From Fidelibacterota bacterium (lineage in GTDB: Bacteria; Marinisomatota; Marinisomatia; SCGC-AAA003-L08; GCA-002719095), in contig PAHI01000033.1 of the NCBI GenBank assembly GCA_002705575.1, forward strand, positions 1 through 8,642: a stretch of DNA of 8,642 nucleotides. Reading direction: 5' to 3'. The position numbers and the translations under genes are program-made. Below the pieces are notes generated by a model. The model did no database searches, had not been told where the DNA came from, and saw only the letters and a list, made by a program, of their open reading frames with translations. Of this stretch, positions 1-6,627 are shown piece after piece. Every line of letters begins with the position of its first letter. Within the stretch, counting starts at the first letter, position 1.

Positions 1-1965
1 CATCTGGATCCACGACTTCGGCGGCCCCCCTCCCACTTGTTCATTCATATTGGCTGCCTCATCTTTTGCTTTCTGTGCCTCACGCAGAGCCTCTACCCCC
101 TCCCTTCTAGGTTTATCAATAAGATTGTGTTTAGAAAACGCTATAGTGAATGCTTTGTATAGAATAATTGAAACAAGTAAAATATGAACGAATGATCTAA
201 TAAACCTACGGTAATATTTACCTTTTTTTTTCTGCCGATTCCACCTACTAACGGTTGGCAGGTATTTGCGCCCTCGTAGCGAAGAGGCAACTCCGAACGG
301 GGCGATATTGGCATCTGTAAGTGGAGACATTCTGATTATTCCGTCATATGCTATATCATAATCTCTAATAGCATCAATTAAATCCATAGCCGTCTGGCGC
401 GGGTCGCCCCTCGCCCAGGCGCCCAGGTCCGCCGCGCCGTCGCGGCTCCAGTAATCATGTTTATCCTGATCGATGGCGCTTTTAAGATCATTGTATAATT
501 TTTTTCGATCATCTATAGTTGTTTTACTCCACAACCAGTATACAACATCATCCTTATAGATATCTTCTTCATTTTCGATTTCTGGTATTTTCAAATAATT
601 AACCTCAGCAATACAAATAGGACTTGCTACATATTTAAATATGCCGCTCTTATCGCCAAGGCGACCCTGTTTAATGACACGCGACGGACCGCCTTCGCGG
701 TGATCAGATTTCATATCTCTCGCGCTTGGAACGTTACCATCACTATTTAAAGCAAATTTTGGAATCAAAGAATAAAATATATCAAATGGTGTTGCGTTAT
801 CTCCTCTCGTGCTACCAATATTATCGGCATCGGAGCCTTCTAAATTTAAACATGCGGCATTACCTATATTTTCATCTTTTCCTTTATAATTAATAACCTT
901 AATATTGCTACAATTAGTATTTTTAATAATTTCAAATAAGTCTCTACCTGTTGCCTCTCTCTTTTCCTTAGCTCCATCGCCGAGCATATGATCCTCAGTG
1001 TACTCCAGATCAGTTAATTCATTCAATAGCCTAACCACCTCGTCGATATGTACATCATCCGGGTCCGATGTATACCCTAGATTATCATCTCTAAGATTAA
1101 AAGCACTGTTCCATCTTGGAAAAGCATAATATCTTCTACAAGGAATAACACCATATAGATAGTTAAATGATGTTTTAACTATAGATTTAATTTGCGCTAA
1201 ATAAGCAAAAATTCCTAACCAATATATAGGAAAATTAGGATGAAATGTAGAGCCAAAAAGAGCTACTAAAAAACCTAAAATTAGTGGTATTTGAAAATAC
1301 ATAAGTATTATTAGTAAAATTGGCATAAAATATGCTTTGAACGCCTTACCTTTAGTGAAAAAATTGTTAAAAGCACTAAATGATATATTACACATTGCAT
1401 AGTTTGCATAATCAAATATTTTTAATGGCCATGATTGAAGAAGTAACTTTGCTTGTATGGATAAATCACAGAATGAACACCATACTTTTAAATCCAGAGG
1501 GAAGGTCTCATCATCTATATCGTGAACATCATCATCAAGTTTAATTTTATCGCCTGCGGATAATGAATGTTTAAACAGTCCTTCAAATTTATTTCTTAAC
1601 TTGTAAGCATTACTTTTATCTTCCATTTTTTGACTTTGTATATGAGAAAGATTTTCTAAGTTCCCTCCGATAATACCAATAATCAAAACTAGGAGAGAAT
1701 AAGAAAGAGAATCTAGCATAAATTTTTTCCAATAATTCTCATCATTTATAAATAGATTATTAACTGGATTAAGTCTATCCGTAAATTTAAAAGTTTCGTC
1801 TTCTTCTAGATCCTCACGCCTCGCTCTTACGGATAAACCACTTTTAGCTTGTTCTGATACATCACCGGCGGAGGCACCTACAGCTCTACCTGTTCTATCG
1901 AGATCTTTATTTTTGCCGGATTTTAATCCCAGACCCGTTGAAATTTGTTCAAGAATTTTATTCAT
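1..1965 (-). CDS. Large multi-pass membrane protein of unknown function, 3' end cut by the window edge
   Basis: The frame is open from an ATG at 1963-1965 to base 1 with no stop, giving 655 codons; the C-terminus lies outside the window. I do not recognise the family. The N-terminus (about residues 1-60) is polar and charged. Hydrophobic segments lie near residues 86-103, 211-238, 246-262 and 590-610, so it is probably an integral membrane protein with a large polar loop (about 275-585) between the third and fourth segments. The end seen here (about 617-645) is charged and Ala/Glu-rich, possibly a coiled coil, followed by a Gly/Pro stretch. It lies 28 nt downstream of the major capsid gene on the same strand, so co-expression and a virion or assembly-membrane role are plausible inferences. 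Codon use is odd: AT-rich stretches alternate with GC-rich patches (about 1-60, 255-310, 388-447, 653-701), unlike every other gene here. The ATG choice rests on the A/T-only leader immediately before it. Confidence 0.85.
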   Translation of the reverse strand, partial: MNKILEQISTGLGLKSGKNKDLDRTGRAVGASAGDVSEQAKSGLSVRARREDLEEDETFKFTDRLNPVNNLFINDENYWKKFMLDSLSYSLLVLIIGIIGGNLENLSHIQSQKMEDKSNAYKLRNKFEGLFKHSLSAGDKIKLDDDVHDIDDETFPLDLKVWCSFCDLSIQAKLLLQSWPLKIFDYANYAMCNISFSAFNNFFTKGKAFKAYFMPILLIILMYFQIPLILGFLVALFGSTFHPNFPIYWLGIFAYLAQIKSIVKTSFNYLYGVIPCRRYYAFPRWNSAFNLRDDNLGYTSDPDDVHIDEVVRLLNELTDLEYTEDHMLGDGAKEKREATGRDLFEIIKNTNCSNIKVINYKGKDENIGNAACLNLEGSDADNIGSTRGDNATPFDIFYSLIPKFALNSDGNVPSARDMKSDHREGGPSRVIKQGRLGDKSGIFKYVASPICIAEVNYLKIPEIENEEDIYKDDVVYWLWSKTTIDDRKKLYNDLKSAIDQDKHDYWSRDGAADLGAWARGDPRQTAMDLIDAIRDYDIAYDGIIRMSPLTDANIAPFGVASSLRGRKYLPTVSRWNRQKKKGKYYRRFIRSFVHILLVSIILYKAFTIAFSKHNLIDKPRREGVEALREAQKAKDEAANMNEQVGGGPPKSWIQM
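388..447. repeat. 60-bp GC-rich imperfect palindrome inside the membrane protein gene
   Basis: This segment is 83% G+C (50 of 60 bases) within AT-rich surroundings. Outer arms agccg (388-392) and cggct (443-447) pair, and inner arms ggcgcgg (396-402) and ccgcgcc (432-438) pair, separated by 3-4 unpaired bases. The centre holds a direct repeat of cgcccagg (412-419 and 420-427). The segment is exactly 20 codons (residues 507-526 of the minus-strand gene) and begins and ends on codon boundaries, so the frame is kept. It could be an inserted palindromic element comparable in concept to the in-frame palindromic repeats of Rickettsia, or a relic of recombination with GC-rich DNA. No second full copy is visible in the window. 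Confidence 0.6.
653..664. repeat. Short perfect GC-rich inverted repeat
   Basis: The arms tcgcc (653-657) and ggcga (660-664) are perfectly complementary with a 2-base centre. It lies within the coding sequence of the minus-strand membrane protein, in a second GC-rich patch. Five base pairs alone could arise by chance; it is listed because it sits beside another hairpin at 688-701. Confidence 0.35.
688..701. repeat. Short perfect GC-rich hairpin sharing an 11-mer with the 60-bp palindrome
   Basis: The arms accgc (688-692) and gcggt (697-701) flank a 4-base loop, cttc. On the minus strand, 700-690 reads CCGCGAAGGCG, which matches CCGCGACGGCG in the arm of the 60-bp palindrome (445-435) at 10 of 11 positions. 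This hints that the two GC-rich patches may be related, but the match is short. Confidence 0.4.
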
Positions 1966-1993
1966 TTATATATATTATATTATTATATTATTA
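1966..1993 (-). promoter_or_regulatory. A/T-only spacer between capsid gene and downstream membrane protein gene
   Basis: All 28 bases are A or T, made of irregular TATAATA-like units. The spacer is both the leader of the membrane protein gene and the region just after the capsid stop codon. It may hold a promoter, a transcript 3'-end signal, or both. Mimivirus is known to end transcripts at hairpins, but no convincing strong hairpin is visible here. Confidence 0.4.
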
Positions 1994-3637
1994 TTACATA
2001 CCGAACATTAGAGAACAGTTTCCAGAGGAAAATATTAAGACATTATATCTTTGTTCATATATTCTTAAATCGTAATTATATTCATATAGGCTTGCTGCAG
2101 GTTTGTTGTAGCCTATAGGTGTTCCTGTATCAGGATTACATATAACATTATACTGTGCATTCGTATCTATAGTAGGTGTATGAGTGGTAAATTCAAGTTC
2201 TATTTTATTAAACATACTCATATTCAGCGAACCAGTAGGTTGTAAATTAGAAATGCTTGTAGATAAAGCAAATGAATATCCGTATACACCTTCATAAGGT
2301 GTTGAAGAGAATCTTTTATATGCTTCTAAATATCTATAAACATTGGCGTTTCTTATTTCTTCTCTTTGATGACCATCCAAAATCAAACCTAATGATAGCA
2401 ATATGTCCTTTTCGTTTTCAATCTTATAATCACCTGTATAATATAATCCAGTAGGTGTATAATCAGGGTTTTCTCCAGGACCCAGTTGTCTAGTTCCATA
2501 TAGAAAACTCCCTTCAAGTGTAACAGGAGCAGATTTAATTCTATAAGGTTGGTAACTATATGGCCAATTAGTATAATTGCTCCATTCATTACGCAAATAG
2601 ACATCGTTTCTTTGATATACAAAAGTGAAATCTGTAACCAAACCTTTTGAATTTTGTAGCCATATTTTATTTGCAGTAGATATATTATTATATGTATGTA
2701 AATAAACCTGTTTAATTAAATATTTTTGTTCATTTGTAGCGAAATTTACTCTTTCGTCTTCAGAAAGGAAACAATAATTAGCAATTATATGTATATCAGC
2801 ATTCCAAGTAACATTCTTGTTGGTATAATTAAGTTCGACATTAGGGGGTGTTTGAATAAAATGATAAAATTGGTCCTGAGATCTATTGAAGTTTGGAGCA
2901 CCATATGGATATCCATTAGTGGAATCTAAAACATCTCTTATAACAAACCATTCTTTAATAGGTCTAAATGTAACATGTATATATAATTCATTATATTGCA
3001 GAGATACAAGTGGAAAGGCTTGTTTATATGAAACAGTCCACCAAAAATTTAAGGGTATTAATAATTGTTCTCCTCTAATGGAGGGTTCGGCACCATCGCT
3101 ATTACTTGTATAAACAGCATTAGGATAAGACTTACCACCTCTTCCAGGATCATAAAACTTTCTATCATTACCGGTCATAGTGTTAAATGTTCCTGTTTTA
3201 CCATAACCATTTTTATTATAATTAACTAAAAAGAATTCGCCAGGTATATTACATAATGTTGTACCACCAACGGTAACACTCACCTCTTTAATAATTTGAG
3301 CACCGAGATTTTTGATCCACTTAAATTCATATGGAACCCATTCACCACTAGAGTCTTGTGTTTCTTTTGGTGGATATATAGGACTCCATATATCAGGTAA
3401 ATTAATAGATAAATATGTCTCCATTAAAAGATCAGCATATCTTTTAACTTTAAAGGAATATTTAGTTTCTTCTGTAGTGTGTAAAACTTTCTGTCCCTCA
3501 AAATCAAGCCTAAATTTTTGCAATCCAAAATTGGTGTGAGTTTTAAAAGTAGATGTGAAAAATGTTTTATCAGGATTACCATGAACTACAACATTTTGAT
3601 CACCTACTGCTACTAAATTTAATAATCCACCTGCCAT
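1994..3637 (-). CDS. MCP: Major capsid protein, double jelly-roll, nucleocytoplasmic large DNA virus type
   Basis: This 547-residue protein is the main building block of the icosahedral capsid, in which trimers of two stacked jelly-roll domains form the outer shell. The N-terminus MAGGLLNLVAVGDQNV, then GNPDKTFF and TNFGLQKFRLDF (about residues 21-47), is the characteristic opening of large-DNA-virus capsid proteins. The N-terminal jelly roll continues through the strand region KRYADLLMETYLSINLPDIW (about 65-84), and the C-terminal one carries LQPTGSLNMSMFNKIELEF (about 464-482), the conserved motif usually seen near the C-terminus. Length is normal for the family and no intron or inserted element is seen. 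The start fits the conserved N-terminus. It ends MFGM. The gene is divergent from the phospholipase-like gene and is followed closely by a membrane protein gene. Capsid genes are normally expressed late. Identity is firm; the precise viral lineage is inferred. Confidence 0.98.
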   Translation of the reverse strand: MAGGLLNLVAVGDQNVVVHGNPDKTFFTSTFKTHTNFGLQKFRLDFEGQKVLHTTEETKYSFKVKRYADLLMETYLSINLPDIWSPIYPPKETQDSSGEWVPYEFKWIKNLGAQIIKEVSVTVGGTTLCNIPGEFFLVNYNKNGYGKTGTFNTMTGNDRKFYDPGRGGKSYPNAVYTSNSDGAEPSIRGEQLLIPLNFWWTVSYKQAFPLVSLQYNELYIHVTFRPIKEWFVIRDVLDSTNGYPYGAPNFNRSQDQFYHFIQTPPNVELNYTNKNVTWNADIHIIANYCFLSEDERVNFATNEQKYLIKQVYLHTYNNISTANKIWLQNSKGLVTDFTFVYQRNDVYLRNEWSNYTNWPYSYQPYRIKSAPVTLEGSFLYGTRQLGPGENPDYTPTGLYYTGDYKIENEKDILLSLGLILDGHQREEIRNANVYRYLEAYKRFSSTPYEGVYGYSFALSTSISNLQPTGSLNMSMFNKIELEFTTHTPTIDTNAQYNVICNPDTGTPIGYNKPAASLYEYNYDLRIYEQRYNVLIFSSGNCSLMFGM

Positions 3638-3690
3638 TAATATAATATAGTTATATTACTTTTAAAATAAATTATTGCAAATATATAATA
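3638..3690. promoter_or_regulatory. Divergent promoter region between capsid and PI-PLC-like genes
   Basis: The 53 bases between two divergent start codons are almost entirely A/T and must hold at least the core promoters of both genes unless these lie inside the opposing coding sequences. TATATAATA lies immediately before the plus-strand ATG and CTATATTATATTA immediately before the minus-strand ATG, so both genes may use similar A/T promoter elements with very short leaders. I did not find the Mimivirus early motif AAAATTGA here, which fits late expression. Confidence 0.5.
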
Positions 3691-4917
3691 ATGGACTTTA
3701 TATTTACAATAATATTGGCATTTGTAGTAGTTATAACAATATATACAATTATCAAGGTTAAAAATAAATTGGCCATGAAAGATATAGATTGTAAAAAGAG
3801 TATGCTTGGAAATAAAGATTATAGATTAGCTGAAGCAAAGTTTCTAGAGAACAGTACATTAAAAGATTATTTTGTCATGACAGCATACAATTGTTGTTCG
3901 GTAAAAGAGGATTGGGTAGATCTATGTGCATTATCACACTGTATAAACGCTGGATGTAGATGTTTAGATTTTGAAATTTTTGAACATGATGGTATGGCAG
4001 TTGTAGGAACTACATCTATGAAGAATGGTAATAGAAGAGATAGTTATAATTATATAAAATTAAGTAATATTTTATCTAAAATTCTAGAAGAAGGGTTTTC
4101 ATTAAAATATACAAATTTATATAAAGATCCTTTAATAGTTAATTTAAGAATAAAGACAATATCAGAAGATTTTTATAACAAAGTAGATGATGTAATTAAA
4201 AAGAGTAAAGTAAATAATAGTAATCGATATTTGGAAGAATTAAAAAATCAAGAGCTGCTTGATACAGATATAAAAAATCTAAAAAAAAAAATAATATATA
4301 TGACTAGTGATATTAATTATGATATTTTAAATGGTTCAAGTTTAGGTGATTCTATAAATTTAACAGGTGAAAGAGCATCATCAACTTTAATAAGTAGTTG
4401 TGGGTCAAATAATATATCATTAAATAGTTCTAGTTCTTTATTTCAAGTAAACAATACAAATTTAATGGATCGTGAGGAAAGTATAAATGATTTGAAGGAT
4501 GCATCTATGGATAATTATTTAAAAATATCTATACCTGATGATATAAAAATCAATCCTAATTATTGTTATCATAAGAAAGCCAAGATTAATTTTATAGGAA
4601 TGTCGTTTAGAGAAAAAATTCCAAAAGATTATTCATTAAATCCTTGGGTGAATACAAAGAGTGATTATAAAGATGACTTATTGAAGTTAGAGAAGTTAGG
4701 TAATTTAAATAATTACATCCAATGGTTTAATAATAATAATAGTGCATTTATAAATATAGATGAGGATAAACATAGCAAATTTACAGATGATTATACAAAT
4801 TCTTGCGATTCGAATGTAATGTTTGAGCATAGCGTCACGATAGTAAATAAAGAAGATAACACTAAAACAAAGATTAGAAAATATTGGTATAACAACATAA
4901 TGGGTAAATTAATCTAA
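3691..4917 (+). CDS. Membrane-anchored PI-PLC X-domain-like protein, probably catalytically inactive
   Basis: This is a 408-residue protein. Residues 3-22 form one hydrophobic segment, a likely N-terminal membrane anchor. Residues 57-155 resemble the X domain of phosphatidylinositol-specific phospholipase C: LKDYFVMTAYNCC (57-69) occupies the place of the first active-site strand, GCRCLDFEIF (88-97) matches the strand carrying the metal-binding acids, and DPLIVNLRIK (146-155) a later barrel strand. Related proteins are known in giant viruses. In active enzymes the first strand reads roughly SSHNTY; here the His position is Tyr66, while the following Asn67 is kept. The second catalytic His-Gly region is replaced by VVGTTS (104-109). 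D93 and E95 remain. I therefore infer a pseudoenzyme that binds lipid or protein rather than cleaving inositol lipid. Residues about 155-290 are low-complexity and Ser/Asn/Lys-rich. It lies divergent to the capsid gene and 17 nt upstream of poly(A) polymerase. Family assignment is by remembered motif pattern. Confidence 0.75.
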   Translation: MDFIFTIILAFVVVITIYTIIKVKNKLAMKDIDCKKSMLGNKDYRLAEAKFLENSTLKDYFVMTAYNCCSVKEDWVDLCALSHCINAGCRCLDFEIFEHDGMAVVGTTSMKNGNRRDSYNYIKLSNILSKILEEGFSLKYTNLYKDPLIVNLRIKTISEDFYNKVDDVIKKSKVNNSNRYLEELKNQELLDTDIKNLKKKIIYMTSDINYDILNGSSLGDSINLTGERASSTLISSCGSNNISLNSSSSLFQVNNTNLMDREESINDLKDASMDNYLKISIPDDIKINPNYCYHKKAKINFIGMSFREKIPKDYSLNPWVNTKSDYKDDLLKLEKLGNLNNYIQWFNNNNSAFINIDEDKHSKFTDDYTNSCDSNVMFEHSVTIVNKEDNTKTKIRKYWYNNIMGKLI

Positions 4918-4934
4918 ATATATAATATATATAT

Positions 4935-6464
4935 ATGAGTAATTTAGAAGAATTAGAATTAAAAATTCTAAGAAATGCTGTAGATTTGGCTGAAGAGCGT
5001 CAGAAAAAAAGAGCAGTCAAAGGTCCAGAAATAGAACACATAATTAGCATAGTAGAAGAATTTCTTAGAAGAAAAAAGTTAATATGTTATGGAGGTACTG
5101 CGATTAATAATATTTTACCAGAACAAGATCAGTTTTACAATAAGGATTTAGAAATTCCAGATTATGATTTTTTCTCTCCTAATGCGTTAGATGATGCTAA
5201 AGAATTGGCAGATATATATGCAAAAGAATTTGATGATGTAGAAGCCAAAGCGGGCGTGCATTATGGAACATATAAGGTGTTTGTTAATTATATTCCGGTA
5301 GCAGATATAACATACTTGAATAAAGAACTATATAAAGCGGTTACAAAAGAAAGTATAAGTGTTGGTGGTATATTATATGCTCCACCCAATTATTTAAGAA
5401 TGGCCATGTATTTGGAGTTATCCAGACCAGAAGGTGATATTAGTCGTTGGGAGAAAGTTTTAAAAAGATTAATATTATTAAATCAGAATTATCCATTACA
5501 TGGTGTAGATTGTTTGAATATGAATTTTCAAAGAGGATTTGAATTAGAAAATAAAGAAAAAGAATTAGATATATTCAATATAGTTAGAGATACATTGATA
5601 GGACAAGGTGTAGTATTTTTTGGATCGTTAGCACATGGTATATATTCAACATATATGCCAAAAAAAGAAGGTAAAAGAATAATTCAAAAAAATCCAGATT
5701 TTGATGTCATGGCCTTGAAGCCGCATTTTACAGCTACAGTATTAAAAGAAAGATTAGAATATAATGGATATAGAAGTATATCTATAATAAAAAGAGAACG
5801 CATTGGAGAAGTTATTGCAGCACATTATGAAGTAAGATTTGGTAGGGATACAATATGTTTTATTTATGAACCATTAGCATGTCATAGTTATAATGTGGTT
5901 GAGATAGATAAAAAAAAAGTTAGGGTAGCTACAATTGACAGTATGTTGAGCTTTTATTTGGCTTTTATTTATGCTAATAGACCATATTATGATAAAAATC
6001 GTATATTATGTATGGCAGAATTTCTTTTTAAAGTTCAACAAAGAAATAGATTACAACAGAAAGGTGTATTACGAAGATTCAGTATAAATTGTTATGGTAG
6101 TCAGTCTACACTAGAAGATATACGAGAAGAAAAAACTAAAAAGTATAATGAATTGATGAATAATAAAAAAACAAAAGAATATGAAGAATGGTTTTTAAGA
6201 TATATTCCGAATGAGAATAAAGGTAAAGGTAAATCGAAAGATAAAAAACCAAAGGATAAAAAACCAAATGATGCAAAGCAAAAAGATGAAAAGCCGAAAG
6301 ATGAAAACCCGAAAGATGAAAAGTTGAAAAAGAAAAGGACACAAAAAAAAAATGTTAAAAGTAAAAGTAAAAGTAAAAGTAAAAAAGAAAAAAAAGAGAT
6401 AGTTAAAGATTTATTTATGTTAAATCAAAAAAAGAATGATAGTTTTAAAATTCCTCTATATTAA
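4935..6464 (+). CDS. Poly(A) polymerase catalytic subunit, viral type
   Basis: This 509-residue enzyme adds poly(A) tails to viral mRNA 3' ends from ATP, in the cytoplasmic virus factory. The nucleotidyltransferase signature is clear: CYGGTAINNILP (51-62) with the Gly-Gly pair, DYDFF (76-80) giving the first two metal-binding aspartates D76 and D78, and VADITYL (122-128) giving the third, D124. A second half (about 226-350) has FFGS (228-231) and PDFDVMAL (254-261), resembling another nucleotidyltransferase fold, but a third acid is not evident. This agrees with the two-domain layout of the vaccinia VP55 and Mimivirus enzymes as I recall it. The C-terminus from about residue 427 is a lysine-rich tail with six pentapeptide repeats and a KSKSKSKS run, probably disordered and RNA-binding. 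No separate processivity subunit is seen nearby. The start gives a natural N-terminus 17 nt after the previous stop. Confidence 0.95.
   Translation: MSNLEELELKILRNAVDLAEERQKKRAVKGPEIEHIISIVEEFLRRKKLICYGGTAINNILPEQDQFYNKDLEIPDYDFFSPNALDDAKELADIYAKEFDDVEAKAGVHYGTYKVFVNYIPVADITYLNKELYKAVTKESISVGGILYAPPNYLRMAMYLELSRPEGDISRWEKVLKRLILLNQNYPLHGVDCLNMNFQRGFELENKEKELDIFNIVRDTLIGQGVVFFGSLAHGIYSTYMPKKEGKRIIQKNPDFDVMALKPHFTATVLKERLEYNGYRSISIIKRERIGEVIAAHYEVRFGRDTICFIYEPLACHSYNVVEIDKKKVRVATIDSMLSFYLAFIYANRPYYDKNRILCMAEFLFKVQQRNRLQQKGVLRRFSINCYGSQSTLEDIREEKTKKYNELMNNKKTKEYEEWFLRYIPNENKGKGKSKDKKPKDKKPNDAKQKDEKPKDENPKDEKLKKKRTQKKNVKSKSKSKSKKEKKEIVKDLFMLNQKKNDSFKIPLY
6237..6326 (+). repeat. Six tandem 15-bp units encoding K-D-(K/E)-K-P in the poly(A) polymerase tail
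   Basis: Residues 435-464 divide into six five-residue units: KDKKP, KDKKP, NDAKQ, KDEKP, KDENP, KDEKL. The DNA units are diverged at synonymous and nonsynonymous sites, so this is an older in-frame tandem expansion under constraint for charge rather than a fresh duplication. Confidence 0.85.
6357..6380 (+). repeat. Four 6-bp units (AAAAGT) encoding KSKSKSKS
   Basis: AAA-AGT is repeated four times exactly, coding for four Lys-Ser pairs at residues 475-482 near the end of poly(A) polymerase. Being perfectly identical, it is probably a younger, slippage-prone microsatellite than the pentapeptide repeat before it. Confidence 0.85.
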
Positions 6465-6471
6465 ATATATA

Positions 6472-6627
6472 ATGTATTCTAGATTTAATATAGTTATTTT
6501 TCTAATAATAATGTTATTAGTGATAAGTCATAAAAAATTTTCAAATAAAGATGGGTTTTTAGACTCATATCATAGATGTATAAATCAAGGTTATAGTAAT
6601 AATTTTTGTTTAAATGAACCGGTTTAA
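6472..6627 (+). CDS. 51-residue single-pass membrane protein with C-x9-C tail
   Basis: The frame is open from 6436, but an ATG at 6472 is preferred: it follows the poly(A) polymerase stop by 7 nt, sits directly after the A/T leader AAATATATA typical of this window, and gives a clean protein beginning MYSRFN. Residues 5-19 are strongly hydrophobic, forming one membrane segment at the N-terminus. The tail contains C36 and C46 in the pattern RCINQGYSNNFCLNEP (35-50). I do not know the family with certainty; my impression is that short membrane proteins ending in a Cys-GY-x-x-x-FC-type motif recur in giant viruses, but that is memory and not verified. Oxidised cysteines, such as those formed by the viral thiol oxidase pathway for virion membrane proteins, are a possible role. 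Its stop codon abuts the stop of the opposing gene. Confidence 0.7.
   Translation: MYSRFNIVIFLIIMLLVISHKKFSNKDGFLDSYHRCINQGYSNNFCLNEPV

Noticed and set aside
388..447. GC-rich palindrome as a transcription terminator or plus-strand gene signal
   Set aside because: It lies mid-frame in a long open coding sequence, is not followed by a T tract, and has exact codon phase, so a coding insertion fits better.
384..450. CCA at both flanks of the 60-bp palindrome as a target-site duplication
   Set aside because: Three bases, with one extra base before the left arm, are expected by chance and give no support for transposition.
1..1965. Frameshifted pseudogene interpretation of the left-hand region
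   Set aside because: Codon-by-codon reading of the minus strand from 1965 to 1 shows a single uninterrupted frame, so it is a partial intact gene rather than a broken one.
1966..1993. Strong hairpin ending the capsid transcript
   Set aside because: The A/T repeats can be folded in many weak ways, but no stable stem with a clear loop stands out.
2272..3539. Several open frames of 60-77 codons on both strands within the capsid gene (plus 2272-2454, 2726-2929, 2886-3113, 3312-3539; minus 2389-2622)
   Set aside because: They lie wholly inside the clearly conserved capsid gene, have no leader or recognisable product, and look like out-of-frame shadows of AT-rich coding sequence.
6136..6342. 68-codon minus-strand frame rich in Phe, His, Leu and Ser
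   Set aside because: It is the antisense reading of the lysine-rich repeat tail of poly(A) polymerase; its repeated FHLSAFHL pattern is explained by that repeat.
6436..6471. Upstream ATG extension of the small membrane protein to 63 residues
   Set aside because: It would overlap the end of poly(A) polymerase; the ATG at 6472 lies after that stop and directly behind the usual A/T leader.
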